Positions 16,041 to 24,205 are shown, counted from the first letter of the stretch. The stretch is 59,638 nt of DNA from an uncultured Clostridia bacterium (GCA_947649935.1 CANSTR010000009.1:1-59638), one strand, 5' to 3'. A program made the numbers and translations. The notes: generated by a model from the letters alone, not told the origin.

Positions 16041-16376
16041 CTTTTCTTCGTATGTCCAAGTATTGCCTACCCGGACATATTCTACATTCTGCAACTTTTT
16101 TGCAGAATGTGTTGTCGAATCCAGAATCGGCAACTCTTCTGAGTCAATTCTGGACTCCCTTTCTAACAGTTCCCACACCTTCTGGTGGGTTACTATTAGT
16201 TCCTCTTTTGTATAATCCTGTCCAACACACTCCATAAGTAAAAACTTTGCCATGAAGTCCATTGGACTTTCGATGAAATCGCCAGCAATACTTTTGTTTC
16301 TGACGAATTCTTCACCCTCAAGCAAGAAACCAAAATCATTCATTCCTTCCTCGAGCTCTTTACCAGTTTTTTCCAT
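16029..16376 (-). CDS. Unknown small acidic protein with hairpins in its coding sequence
   Basis: The 115-residue acidic protein begins MEKTGKELEEGMNDFGFLLE and has no recognised domain, signal or membrane segment. AAGGAAGGTGATTCT precedes the ATG. It has a consensus promoter (16439-16467) and is monocistronic. The coding DNA holds perfect inverted repeats, the longest an 11-bp stem at 16084-16094/16100-16110, then 16120-16127/16147-16154 and 16255-16260/16264-16269. The last codons run into the terminator stem of the convergent gene. It belongs with the isolated hairpin-bearing genes at 156, 7958, 37032 and 50026. Confidence 0.7.
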   Translation of the reverse strand: MEKTGKELEEGMNDFGFLLEGEEFVRNKSIAGDFIESPMDFMAKFLLMECVGQDYTKEELIVTHQKVWELLERESRIDSEELPILDSTTHSAKKLQNVEYVRVGNTWTYEEKDCR

Positions 16377-16438
16377 AGAATCACCTTCCTTTCTATCAGG
16401 TGACTATTTGCTATGTTTCTATAATTTTCTATAATTTA

Positions 16439-16467
16439 ATTATACCACATTTGGTAAATTATGTCAA
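16439..16467 (-). promoter_or_regulatory. SigA-type promoter of the small acidic-protein gene
   Basis: On the minus strand TTGACA (16467-16462) and TATAAT (16444-16439) are 17 bases apart with TGTGG before the -10 box, closely resembling the promoter at 13930. Confidence 0.8.
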
Positions 16468-16473
16468 GCAAAT

Positions 16474-16511
16474 AAAACCACAGCTATGAGTTTTTTCATA
16501 ACTGTGGTTTC
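16474..16511 (-). terminator. Terminator of mazF
   Basis: AAACCACAG-C-TATGA and TCATA-A-CTGTGGTTT arms form a long stem with one mismatch around a T-rich loop, directly after the MazF stop codon. Confidence 0.7.
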
Positions 16512-16513
16512 TC

Positions 16514-16864
16514 TTATTCTTCCAGCCCGAAACTTATGCCTATTGCATTATTCACTTTATTCATTACCTTATTATCGTTAATATGCCCGATTTTTTCCTT
16601 CAATCGACTCTTATCAATCGTACGAATTTGCTCTGCTAACACTACTGAATCCGCCTTCAAGCCATTATCCTCGGATGCGATTTTTATATGCGTAGGTAGC
16701 TTCGTTTTTCCAGTTTGCGACGTAATTGCAGCTGCAATTACAGTGGGACTATACTTATTTCCAGTATCATTTTGGATGATTAAAACTGGCCTGATTCCCC
16801 CTTGCTCTGAGCCCACAACTGGACTTAAATCAGCATAAAACATATCTCCTCTCTTTACTACCAT
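16514..16864 (-). CDS. ndoA: EndoA/MazF-type endoribonuclease toxin
   Basis: The 116-residue protein closely follows Bacillus EndoA (NdoA) in its key stretches: [56 protein letters not shown] and [20 protein letters not shown]. The conserved Arg of GIRPV and the Thr/Ser of the AITS strand are in place, so it should be an active RNase cutting single-stranded mRNA at a short motif. The ATG is chosen because AGGAG lies eight bases before it; a GTG three codons earlier is inside that spacer. No small antitoxin gene (NdoAI-like) lies directly upstream, so its antitoxin is unlinked or is not recognised. Confidence 0.9.
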   Translation of the reverse strand: MVVKRGDMFYADLSPVVGSEQGGIRPVLIIQNDTGNKYSPTVIAAAITSQTGKTKLPTHIKIASEDNGLKADSVVLAEQIRTIDKSRLKEKIGHINDNKVMNKVNNAIGISFGLEE

Positions 16865-16921
16865 AATCTTCACTCCTATTAATTTACGTATAGAATAGAA
16901 TTTATCAGTTCAGTTATTTTT

Positions 16922-17536
16922 CTATTTAAGCTCTATATTATTATATATTATGCAGATTGTCTCTTTTTTGCGATGGCTTTTTATTTCTAATTTGGTTGGC
17001 AACTTTGTTTTACTGTCCACGTATAACTTTTTATACTTAATATATGTATTTTGATTACTATTTAATTTGATTTCCACAATTTTTTGTCCATCTTCCTCAT
17101 AGCAACTCACCTCATTTTGCTCATTTTTGTAATCGTTTCCGAAACTATTTAAAAACAAGCTATTATTCAACAAATTGCTATAATTTTCATACACCTTTTC
17201 CAAATTGAGTTTTGTATTACACACTTTTAGATTGTCTCCACTTAGCTCAATTTTTACTCCTGCGACATTTTCTCCTTCTTTGATTTCTTGCATACTCCAA
17301 TCATTTTTCACTTCTTGGTACATTTGATACGAATTCTCCGTTTTATTGCTTGTTACTTTTACTTCCACATCTGCACAATAATTTTCCATGTTACTTAAAA
17401 TATCTTCTATCTTGTCACTTCTATTCTTACTTATATTATTGCCAAATAAAAAAAATTTATAATATAAAATTCCAAAAATCGTGCCAAATAAAACTACAAA
17501 AAATACTATTTTTTTCAATTTGATTGCTTTTATCAT
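16922..17536 (-). CDS. Membrane-anchored LolA-fold protein, GerS-like
   Basis: The 204-residue protein has an N-terminal membrane anchor (KIVFFVVLFGTIFGILYYKF) without a lipobox Cys, followed by a soluble domain resembling LolA-fold proteins of Gram-positives, such as GerS-related germination proteins: an early helix DILSNMENYCADVEVKV, long antiparallel strands, then KLYVDSKTKLPTKLEIKS near the end. The assignment to the GerS-like group is tentative. It is upstream of mazF on the same strand with a 57-base gap. It starts after GGGAGGGAGAG. Confidence 0.6.
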   Translation of the reverse strand: MIKAIKLKKIVFFVVLFGTIFGILYYKFFLFGNNISKNRSDKIEDILSNMENYCADVEVKVTSNKTENSYQMYQEVKNDWSMQEIKEGENVAGVKIELSGDNLKVCNTKLNLEKVYENYSNLLNNSLFLNSFGNDYKNEQNEVSCYEEDGQKIVEIKLNSNQNTYIKYKKLYVDSKTKLPTKLEIKSHRKKETICIIYNNIELK

Positions 17537-17639
17537 ACTCTCCCTCCCATCATTTTCAAATTTTATAATAAATTTTATGCTTATTCTTATTATTTATTAT
17601 AAATTCTTATTGTACAACTTCTTATACTTAAGACAGAAC

Positions 17640-17668
17640 TTGACATTTTATGTAAAATGTATTATAAT
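17640..17668 (+). promoter_or_regulatory. SigA-type promoter of the LemA-like operon
   Basis: TTGACA (17640-17645) and TATAAT (17663-17668) are 17 bases apart. The spacer contains the dyad ACATTTTA-TG-TAAAATGT, which could be a repressor site. The first 19 bases are identical to the promoter at 71. The leader to the first ATG is about 165 bases. Confidence 0.8.
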
Positions 17669-17840
17669 TATTATAAGATACATTTATGTATTATTGCATA
17701 AGTAGTGTTTATCCCACTGATTGATAAATAATTTTAGGAGGTGAAAACTTAGTAAAATTTTGTTAATAGTAACTTGAAAACTGAATATTGTTGTAACTAA
17801 TGTATTAAGCATTCATTGTATTTAATAGGAGGAAATCATT

Positions 17841-18398
17841 ATGAAACTTAACAAAACCGTAGGAATTATTATTGTAGCAGTTGTAGCAGCCATTCTTGCT
17901 GTAATTGTAGGAGTTAACTCTGTAGCTGGAAATGCTATTGCTTACGAGGAAAAAGTAACAGAAGCAAAGTCAAATATTAAAGTTGCAGAAAAACGGAGAG
18001 CAGATTTATTGCCAACCCTTGCAGATGCCATTAAGTCTTATGATAAGCACGAATACAACACTCTTATGGATGTAATTAATGCTCGTAAAGAACAAGGTAG
18101 CGTAATTACTGATGATGATGTAAATGAAATTAATGGCATGATTAAGCTTGTGTTGGAAAATTATCCACAGCTTAGCAGTCAACCTAATTATGAAAAATTT
18201 ATGACAGAATCTTCCATTACAGAGAATAATATTCGTGATGTGAGAGATGCTTACAACAAAACAGTAAGTCGGTACAATACTTATACACGGCATCCACTTC
18301 GTAAATTTTTCCTTTCCTTAACTGGTTATGAAAGAGTGGAATTTGAGAAACTCTCTTATGATGTTTCAGAAGATGCACCAACCAATCTTTTTGATTGA
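17841..18398 (+). CDS. LemA family protein
   Basis: The 185-residue product has one N-terminal membrane segment (VGIIIVAVVAAILAVIVGVN) and then the helical LemA domain: VAEKRRADLLPTLADAIKSY, a middle helix pair, and SSITENNIRDVRDAYNKTVSRYNTYTRHPLRKF. LemA proteins have an outward-facing N-terminus and a cytoplasmic helical bundle; their role is unsettled. AGGAGGAAATCATT precedes the ATG. It is the first gene of a two-gene operon with a membrane protein, an arrangement also seen in mobile elements. A more typical LemA lies at 38533. Confidence 0.85.
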   Translation: MKLNKTVGIIIVAVVAAILAVIVGVNSVAGNAIAYEEKVTEAKSNIKVAEKRRADLLPTLADAIKSYDKHEYNTLMDVINARKEQGSVITDDDVNEINGMIKLVLENYPQLSSQPNYEKFMTESSITENNIRDVRDAYNKTVSRYNTYTRHPLRKFFLSLTGYERVEFEKLSYDVSEDAPTNLFD

Positions 18399-18417
18399 GA
18401 GATTATGAGGTAGAAAT

Positions 18418-19146
18418 ATGGAAATAAAAAAAAGGGAGGTTATAGCTAGTGTCGTAATTGTCGCTTTGATGCTTATAATAGGATTTGCTATTAGCGAAAA
18501 GATACGGCAAGGCTTGCTTGAAGATTATCAAGTATATGACACATCAGCTCAAATTGATGATGATAAAGAATTGTTCGAGTATGGAATGGAAACGAACATT
18601 GGTTATGCGTTTGTGTATGGAGAATTAAAAACCCTTGATCCAGTTTCATATCCTGAAATTTCGGGAGAATATTCTTATATAAAAAAAGAAGAACAAAAAT
18701 ATCAAAAGCATTATAGATATGTGGAAAAAGAGTACAAAGACTCTAAGGGAAAAAAACATACTCGAAAAGAGAAAGAAGAATACTGGACTTGGGATACCAT
18801 GAGAACAGATAGTAAAACAGCAACCAAAATTTCATTTCTTGATGTTGAATTTGCTTATGAAAAGATTCCATTTCCATCAAGTCATCAAATTAACATTGTC
18901 AAGACAGGCTATCATAAAAGAAATGTTTATTATGGTACAGGTACAGATTTTCAAGGAACCATCTTTACTTCCTTGAAAGACAATACTATTAATGAAACAA
19001 AGTTTTACAAAAATCAAACCATTGCAGAGACAATAGAAAATCTAGAAACAGGAATTGAAATTGTAATATTTTGGATTTTTTGGATTTTACTAACTATTGG
19101 ATTAGTAATTGGATTCTATTATCTTGAAAATAAATGGTTAGATTAA
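18418..19146 (+). CDS. Two-pass membrane protein beside the LemA homologue
   Basis: The 242-residue protein has membrane helices near each end (about residues 9-26 and 213-235) and a soluble middle rich in Lys, Glu and Tyr (YRYVEKEYKDSKGKKHTRKE). The layout, with a large loop between two end helices, and the DVEFAYEKIPFPSS and HKRNVYYGT stretches resemble TMEM43-like proteins that accompany LemA. That match is by layout and is tentative. It follows the lemA-like gene by 19 bases and uses GAGGTAGAAAT as ribosome site. Confidence 0.65.
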   Translation: MEIKKREVIASVVIVALMLIIGFAISEKIRQGLLEDYQVYDTSAQIDDDKELFEYGMETNIGYAFVYGELKTLDPVSYPEISGEYSYIKKEEQKYQKHYRYVEKEYKDSKGKKHTRKEKEEYWTWDTMRTDSKTATKISFLDVEFAYEKIPFPSSHQINIVKTGYHKRNVYYGTGTDFQGTIFTSLKDNTINETKFYKNQTIAETIENLETGIEIVIFWIFWILLTIGLVIGFYYLENKWLD

Positions 19147-19156
19147 ACACTACAAA

Positions 19157-19202
19157 GGGTAAGTCGGGAAGTTTTGTTATACAGATAACTTCTCGGCTTA
19201 TT
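19157..19202. terminator. Hairpin between the LemA operon and dusB
   Basis: TAAGTCGGGAAGTT pairs with AACTTCTCGGCTTA (G-U pairs allowed) between two convergent genes, so it may stop both transcripts. Confidence 0.6.
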
Positions 19203-20187
19203 TCGATAATTCTAAACTTTCAAAATATTCAAAAATTACCTTCTCAAACTCCTCCTTCGTTTCACATTGATTGATTTTCTCGCGCACAATCGTTGCATCT
19301 TTCAAGCCTTTGACATACCATGCCACATGTTTTCTGATTTCACGAACCGCTGTGTACTCGCTTTTTTCCTGCATTAACAAGGCAAAATGCTCCAAAATCG
19401 TCCTTTTTTTCTCATTTGGTAAAATCTCGTTGCTTTGCGCTGTTTCACCTAAACTTAGTGCAATTTCACTGAAAATCCATGGATTTCCGAGCGCCGCTCT
19501 GCCAATCATGATGCCATCACAGCCGGTTTGTTCAAACATTTTTTTCGCATCTTCTACGCATTTTACATCTCCATTGCCAATCACTGGAATACTCACATTT
19601 TCTTTGACCTGCCTAATGATATCCCAATCTGCCATTCCAGAATAGAATTCATCTCTGGTTCTTCCGTGAACGGTAATGGCCTTAATGCCATTTTCCTCCG
19701 CAATTTTGGCTAGTTCGACTGCCACAATGTGTTCGTTATCCCAACCTTTTCGGATTTTCAAGGTAACTGGCTTTTTCGAATTGTCAGTCACCTGACAAAT
19801 TATTTTCCTTGCCAAGTCCAAATCTAGCAAAAGTTTGCTTCCATCTCCATTTTTGACCACTTTTGGCGCGGGACATCCCATATTGATATCTACAATGTCT
19901 GCTATTTCAGAAATTACTTTCGCAGCTTCGCCCATAATTTCTGGCTCACTGCCAAAAATTTGCATGGAAATTGGCCTTTTTTCACCTTGGCAATTCAGCA
20001 TTTTAAACGTTTTTTCGTCGTGATACGAAATTGCTTTACTACTTACCATTTCGTTGCAAACTAATCCTGGATTTCCATATTTTTTGCAAATGATACGAAA
20101 TGGCAGGTCGGTTACGCCTGCCATGGGTGCTAATATTAAATTATTTTCTAATTCTAGATTTCCTATTTTTAATTTTTTGATATACAT
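19198..20187 (-). CDS. dusB: tRNA-dihydrouridine synthase B
   Basis: The 329-residue protein is a full-length Dus flavoenzyme reducing uridine in the tRNA D-loop. It shows LAPMAGVTDLPFR at the N-terminus, VDINMGCPAPKVVKNGDGSKLL with the catalytic Cys, VTLKIRKGWD, the HGRTRDEFYSG flavin motif and GNGDV and GRAALGNPWIF. The start is the ATG after GATAAGGAAAC; an ATG seven codons earlier abuts its purine run. It ends the minD-minE-rodA-dusB minus-strand series after a repeat-filled gap. Confidence 0.93.
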   Translation of the reverse strand: MYIKKLKIGNLELENNLILAPMAGVTDLPFRIICKKYGNPGLVCNEMVSSKAISYHDEKTFKMLNCQGEKRPISMQIFGSEPEIMGEAAKVISEIADIVDINMGCPAPKVVKNGDGSKLLLDLDLARKIICQVTDNSKKPVTLKIRKGWDNEHIVAVELAKIAEENGIKAITVHGRTRDEFYSGMADWDIIRQVKENVSIPVIGNGDVKCVEDAKKMFEQTGCDGIMIGRAALGNPWIFSEIALSLGETAQSNEILPNEKKRTILEHFALLMQEKSEYTAVREIRKHVAWYVKGLKDATIVREKINQCETKEEFEKVIFEYFESLELSK

Positions 20188-20212
20188 TTTTGTTTCCTTA
20201 TCTTTCATTCCT

Positions 20213-20274
20213 TGTAGGGGTTAATAACCGCCCGCGATAATTTATATTGCGGGCGATTGATAATCTCCCCTACA
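20213..20274. repeat. Dispersed GC-rich inverted repeat, copy 1
   Basis: TGTAGGGG...CGCCCGC pairs with GCGGGCG...CCCCTACA around an AT loop, giving a 62-base hairpin between rodA and dusB. Related elements lie at 20284, 31028-31176, 34129 and 55976. Confidence 0.75.
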
Positions 20275-20283
20275 TTCATTTTC

Positions 20284-20310
20284 TAGGTTGATGTGGGCAT
20301 CGACCCCTAC
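20284..20310. repeat. Dispersed repeat, short variant
   Basis: GTTGATG and CATCGAC arms, with flanking TAGG and CCCCTA, form a 27-base hairpin. The same GATGTGGGCATC core recurs in the ileS leader at 34129. Confidence 0.7.
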
Positions 20311-20313
20311 GGT

Positions 20314-21411
20314 TTATAGATACGATTTTTGGCGTCTTGCGCTGATGTTCAATAATAATCCGATGCAAATAAAATTTGTCACCAACGAACTGCCTCCATA
20401 ACTGACAAACGGCAATGGCACACCAGTGATTGGCAACAATCCAATCGTCATGCCGATATTTTCTAGCATATGGAAAAAGAATATTCCACCAATTCCAATC
20501 GCAATATACGAGCCAATGTTATCTTTCGCTGTTTTCGCAATGTACACAATTTTGGTAATTAATACAACATACAATACTAAAATGCTTGCAGTTGCCACAA
20601 ATCCCAATTCTTCTCCAATCACGGAAAAGATGAAGTCTGTTGTCTTGGGATATAAGAAACCAAGTTGTGTTTGGTTTCCTTGCAATAATCCCATTCCAAC
20701 CAATTGCCCCGCACCAATTGCCAATTTTGACTGCATAATATTGTATCCATCGCCTCTTGGGTCTGATTCTGGATGCAAAAATACTTCGATTCTCTTCAAA
20801 GCATGTGCTGGCAATTTGTTATAAACCACTGGTACCAAAATTGCCAATGCGATAAACGTAACAATAATATATTTTTTATCAATCCCAGAAATGAACAAAA
20901 TAAACACCATGGCGAAAACATACGCCATTGCTGTTCCATAATCTGGTTGCTTGATAATCAAGAAAATTGGTATCGCCATCAGAATCAACGTGACAGCTAA
21001 CTTCCAAAATCGATTAATTTCTTTTCTGTCTCTGATTTGCAATTTGTTAATCAAAAATGAGATAAATAACACCACTACAATTTTCGCTAATTCCGAAGGT
21101 TGAATTCCCACACCTCCAATTTGGTACCAGCTACTAGCTCCATTGATTGGTTCTGTAAATAGCACTCCCACCAGTAAGCCAATCATCACTAAATAAATTG
21201 CTGTGGAAAATCTGGCAATTAAATTATAATCAATGCTATAGGCTAAAAATAGGAATGGTATACTAATGAAAAACCACTGAATTTGCTTTTTAAATTCAAC
21301 ATAATCTGTGCCTTGCGTGGCAGAAAATAAGGCAACTGCCCCAATGGCGAATAATAATACACTAACGATTAAAACAGTCCATTCTGTATTTTTCAATAAT
21401 TTTTTCTTCAC
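20314..21411 (-). CDS. rodA: Rod-shape peptidoglycan glycosyltransferase RodA (SEDS)
   Basis: The 365-residue, ten-helix SEDS protein shows INGASSWYQIGGVGIQPSELAKI, KQPDYGTAM, and HPESDPRGDGYNIMQSKLAIGAGQ, which holds the catalytic Asp. It ends PLPFVSYGGSSLVTNFICIG. It polymerises lipid II into glycan strands during cell elongation, with a class B PBP partner not present here. The start is a GTG whose AAGGGGA site overlaps the end of minE, six bases upstream, so the genes are coupled. The gene is downstream of minD and minE, as in many Firmicutes. Confidence 0.93.
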   Translation of the reverse strand: MKKKLLKNTEWTVLIVSVLLFAIGAVALFSATQGTDYVEFKKQIQWFFISIPFLFLAYSIDYNLIARFSTAIYLVMIGLLVGVLFTEPINGASSWYQIGGVGIQPSELAKIVVVLFISFLINKLQIRDRKEINRFWKLAVTLILMAIPIFLIIKQPDYGTAMAYVFAMVFILFISGIDKKYIIVTFIALAILVPVVYNKLPAHALKRIEVFLHPESDPRGDGYNIMQSKLAIGAGQLVGMGLLQGNQTQLGFLYPKTTDFIFSVIGEELGFVATASILVLYVVLITKIVYIAKTAKDNIGSYIAIGIGGIFFFHMLENIGMTIGLLPITGVPLPFVSYGGSSLVTNFICIGLLLNISARRQKSYL

Positions 21412-21416
21412 TTAAA

Positions 21417-22061
21417 TTATTTCCCCTTGCTTACTTTCTTAATATCCTCTTCCTCAGCTGCTTTTAACAAATCATCAAAAGTAACATCGTCATCTGCCTC
21501 TTCCTCTTCTTCTATGTCTTCTTTCGTTACTTCTGGAACTTCTTCTGGCTCCTCTTTTTTCTTTCTCGTTGTCTTTTTCTTCGTTGTTTTCTTTTTACTG
21601 TCTTTTTCTTTTATTTCTTTCTTATTTTCTTTTTCTGTAGCATTATCTATCATTTCGCTGATGGTTTCTTCAACCTTCTCTTTTTTCGCTTCCTCTTCTT
21701 TGATATCTTCTAATTTCTTATTAAAATTAACGCCTTCAAACTCTTTGATTTTTTCTGCTTTCATATCATTTTTGATATTCATAATTGGTATATTGGCATA
21801 TAAGGCAGGAGCTCCGTTGGTACCATCGTCGTTTTGTTTATTGGTAAGTCTTACATCAATTGCTCCTTCATCTACTACAATATATTTTTTAATAACATCT
21901 ATAATTTCCTGTTTCATCAGTTCCAAAAAATCTGCCGAAACATTGGCTCTATCTTGCATTAGCACCAAATGTAATCTTTCTTTTGCATCATCTTTCGAAC
22001 CAAGTTCTTTTGTTTCAGGTTTTATTACTTTCTTAAAAAAGTTTCCGATACTTTCAAACAT
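21417..22061 (-). CDS. minE: MinE cell-division topological factor with long charged tail
   Basis: Residues 1-90 are a normal MinE: the N-terminal membrane-binding helix (MFESIGNFFKKV), the MinD-contact region (AKERLHLVLMQDRANVSADF), and the topological specificity domain (ELMKQEIIDVIKKYIVVDEG). MinE stimulates the MinD ATPase and keeps the division site at mid-cell. Unusually, the protein goes on for more than 100 residues in a low-complexity tail: acidic, then Lys/Thr-rich (KKKTTKKKTTRKKKEEP), then Glu/Asp-rich, ending in TFDDLLKAAEEEDIKKVSKGK. MinE is usually about 90 residues. It sits between minD and rodA. Confidence 0.9.
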   Translation of the reverse strand: MFESIGNFFKKVIKPETKELGSKDDAKERLHLVLMQDRANVSADFLELMKQEIIDVIKKYIVVDEGAIDVRLTNKQNDDGTNGAPALYANIPIMNIKNDMKAEKIKEFEGVNFNKKLEDIKEEEAKKEKVEETISEMIDNATEKENKKEIKEKDSKKKTTKKKTTRKKKEEPEEVPEVTKEDIEEEEEADDDVTFDDLLKAAEEEDIKKVSKGK

Positions 22062-22081
22062 TTTCTTCCTCCCAAAATTTC

Positions 22082-22876
22082 TTATGCTTTCCCAAATAAA
22101 CGCTTAATTTTCGCAAAGAAGCCTTTTTCCTCTCCTGGAATTGTTACTTCAATGTTTTCACCTAATAAACGTCTTGATATTTCAATATAGGCTCTACCGG
22201 AAGGTGCTCTTTTGTTTGATACAACTGGCTCTCCTTTATTGGTTTGCGTGATAACATTTTCGTCGTCTGGTACAACACCGACTAAATCAATGGACAATAA
22301 ATCGACAATATCATCTACGTCCATCATTTCACCTTTTCTGACCATAGATGTACGCAAACGGTTGACGATTAATTCTGGATTTTTGATGTCAGAAGATTCC
22401 AATAAACCAATAATGCGGTCAGCATCTCGAATGGCTGAAATTTCTGCTGTTGTCACAACCAATGCTCGATTAGCACCAGCAATCGCATTTTTAAAACCTT
22501 GTTCAATTCCTGCTGGACAATCGATTAATATGTAATCAAAATCTTGTTTTAGATTTTTTATCAAATCTTTCATTTGTTCTTCATTTATCGCATTTTTATC
22601 TTTCGTTTGTGCTGCTGGAAGTAAGAAAAGCTCTTGAAATCGCTTGTCCTTGATTAAAGCTTGTCTTAATTTACATTTTCCTTCAATAACATCAACTAAA
22701 TCGTACACAATTCTGTTTTCTAGCCCCATGACAACATCTAAGTTTCTAAGCCCAATATCGGTATCAATCAAAGCTACTTTTTTACCAGTCATGGCAAGCG
22801 CAGCCCCTAAATTAGCAGTTGTTGTCGTCTTACCAACGCCTCCTTTACCTGATGTTATAACAATAACTTCTCCCAT
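22082..22876 (-). CDS. minD: Septum-site determining ATPase MinD
   Basis: The 264-residue P-loop ATPase carries the deviant Walker motif (SGKGGVGKTTTTANLG), VALIDTDIGLRNLDVVMGLE, DYILIDCPAGIE and the C-terminal amphipathic helix (KGFFAKIKRLFGKA) that binds the membrane when ATP is held. With MinE (next gene, 20 bases on) it positions the division inhibitor MinC, whose gene is not in the window. The second of two adjacent ATGs fits the AGGAGG spacing best. Confidence 0.94.
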   Translation of the reverse strand: MGEVIVITSGKGGVGKTTTTANLGAALAMTGKKVALIDTDIGLRNLDVVMGLENRIVYDLVDVIEGKCKLRQALIKDKRFQELFLLPAAQTKDKNAINEEQMKDLIKNLKQDFDYILIDCPAGIEQGFKNAIAGANRALVVTTAEISAIRDADRIIGLLESSDIKNPELIVNRLRTSMVRKGEMMDVDDIVDLLSIDLVGVVPDDENVITQTNKGEPVVSNKRAPSGRAYIEISRRLLGENIEVTIPGEEKGFFAKIKRLFGKA

Positions 22877-23008
22877 CATTTTCCTCCTCAAATCATAAAA
22901 ACACTTACTTAAATTATACTCTTTATATCTTATCTTTTTTTGAGCAAAAAGTCAATCAATTTTTAACAATTTTGTAATATTTTTGTAACAGTTTTGTAAT
23001 ATTAAAAA

Positions 23009-23037
23009 ATAAACGATGACTACTTCCTTCGTCACCG
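23009..23037 (-). terminator. Terminator after the 23057-23987 gene pair
   Basis: Minus-strand AACGGTGAC and GTCATCGTT arms (one G-U) are followed by TATTTTTT. Confidence 0.65.
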
Positions 23038-23056
23038 TTCATAAAAAACACTCACT

Positions 23057-23398
23057 TTATGTACTTATTTTCTTTAACATTTCCTTTTTCTTTTCATTTT
23101 CATTCAAATAATATTGCAAAATTTTTTCTAACCTATCTGTTGAAAAACTCTCTAATAATTCCGGATGCTCTGTCAAATTTTGCATAAATTCTTTTCTTTT
23201 AAATTCCGAATTATCAATTTTAACATCTATCTTTAAATCTTCCAACTTATTTTTCGAAACATTTTTTTCTTCCAATTTATGAATCATATTCGTATCCATT
23301 TGTACTTCTTCTTTGCATCCCAAAAAGAAGTTTTTTATCTTATTAAAAAATCTTCGAAAAATATTTTCTTCATATTTCTGAGGAAAATTCTCACTCAT
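23057..23398 (-). CDS. Unknown helical protein, second gene of a pair
   Basis: The 113-residue product is charged and helical (FRRFFNKIKNFFLG, then LTEHPELLESFSTDRLEKILQYYLNENEKKKEM). The last 40 residues resemble a short helix-rich motif also hinted at in the upstream gene (LENLSIEELEALLQKTNDDN). No family is known. The ATG after GAAGGGAAGAATAGT is used; it comes one base after the upstream stop codon, so the two genes form an operon. Confidence 0.65.
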   Translation of the reverse strand: MSENFPQKYEENIFRRFFNKIKNFFLGCKEEVQMDTNMIHKLEEKNVSKNKLEDLKIDVKIDNSEFKRKEFMQNLTEHPELLESFSTDRLEKILQYYLNENEKKKEMLKKIST

Positions 23399-23399
23399 A

Positions 23400-23987
23400 C
23401 TATTCTTCCCTTTCATCATTTGTTCTAGCATTTTCGGCACTCAATTGCTCATCCAACTTTTGACCTTCCTCTTGCGCCGCTCTAATTTGGGCAATCAATT
23501 CTCTTTTTCTCAATTCTTCTCTTTTTGTTTGATTATCGTCATTCGTCTTTTGCAATAAAGCTTCTAATTCTTCAATTGATAAATTCTCTAATAATTTTCC
23601 CTTATACTTCTCAAATTTATCATAATCAAATTCTCCACTTATTTTTTCATCACCGATTTTTACGGTCATCTTATCTACTTCAACGAATCTTCTAATAAAC
23701 TCTGGCAACAAATCTTCTGGTATACTTGTTCCTCCAATAATTCCTGTATTTTCTGTTGTCATATTTCCTTTTTCATCTGCAAAGTATGGCATAATATATG
23801 CTTTTCCTTCTCGACTTCTATGTGAATTCGCGCCATATGTTGGAACTAATGCATTTTCAAAAACATCATAAATTTTCCTTTTTTGCTCATCAGAATTATA
23901 TTTAAACGTTGTAAAATAACGTTGTCCATAATTAAAGTATTCACCTTTTTTTAATTCGACTTGAATGTTTTTTTCATTATTTTCCAT
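23400..23987 (-). CDS. Unknown protein with C-terminal coiled coil
   Basis: The 195-residue protein begins with a possible beta domain (KKGEYFNYGQRYFTTFKYNS, GANSHRSREGKAYIMPYF) and ends in a coiled coil rich in Glu, Gln and Arg (about residues 135-195). No domain is recognised. It starts after TTAGGAGAAGTAAATT and has a consensus promoter at 24050-24078. It is cotranscribed with the next small gene. Confidence 0.65.
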   Translation of the reverse strand: MENNEKNIQVELKKGEYFNYGQRYFTTFKYNSDEQKRKIYDVFENALVPTYGANSHRSREGKAYIMPYFADEKGNMTTENTGIIGGTSIPEDLLPEFIRRFVEVDKMTVKIGDEKISGEFDYDKFEKYKGKLLENLSIEELEALLQKTNDDNQTKREELRKRELIAQIRAAQEEGQKLDEQLSAENARTNDEREE

Positions 23988-24049
23988 AATTTACTTCTCC
24001 TAACATTTTTATTTTTATAAACTCCTTATGGTAACTATGATATAATTGT

Positions 24050-24078
24050 ATTATAGACAAATCTATCACTTTTGTCAA
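24050..24078 (-). promoter_or_regulatory. SigA-type promoter of the unknown gene pair
   Basis: Minus-strand TTGACA (24078-24073) and TATAAT (24055-24050) lie 17 bases apart. Confidence 0.75.
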
Positions 24079-24205
24079 GTATTTTCAGAAAAATTATGTG
24101 GATTATGATTTATATCTCCAAAAAAGATTTTTTTTAAATAACTATTGCTATTTTTCTAAATTATAGGTAAAATAACAATATATATTTTGAAAGGAGATTA
24201 TTGAA

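Noticed and set aside
17741..17760. AGGAGGTGAAAA in the leader of the LemA-like operon
   Set aside because: It is a good ribosome site but no start codon lies at proper distance, so no leader peptide is called.
21427..22107. 226-codon plus-strand open frame
   Set aside because: It is antisense to minE and made of Ser/Phe-rich low-complexity sequence, the mirror of the Lys/Glu tail. It has no ribosome site of its own.
22960..23010. Repeated TTTTGTAATATT units after minD, considered as a replication origin or DnaA boxes
   Set aside because: They do not match the DnaA box and no origin genes are nearby; they are simple AT-rich repeats.
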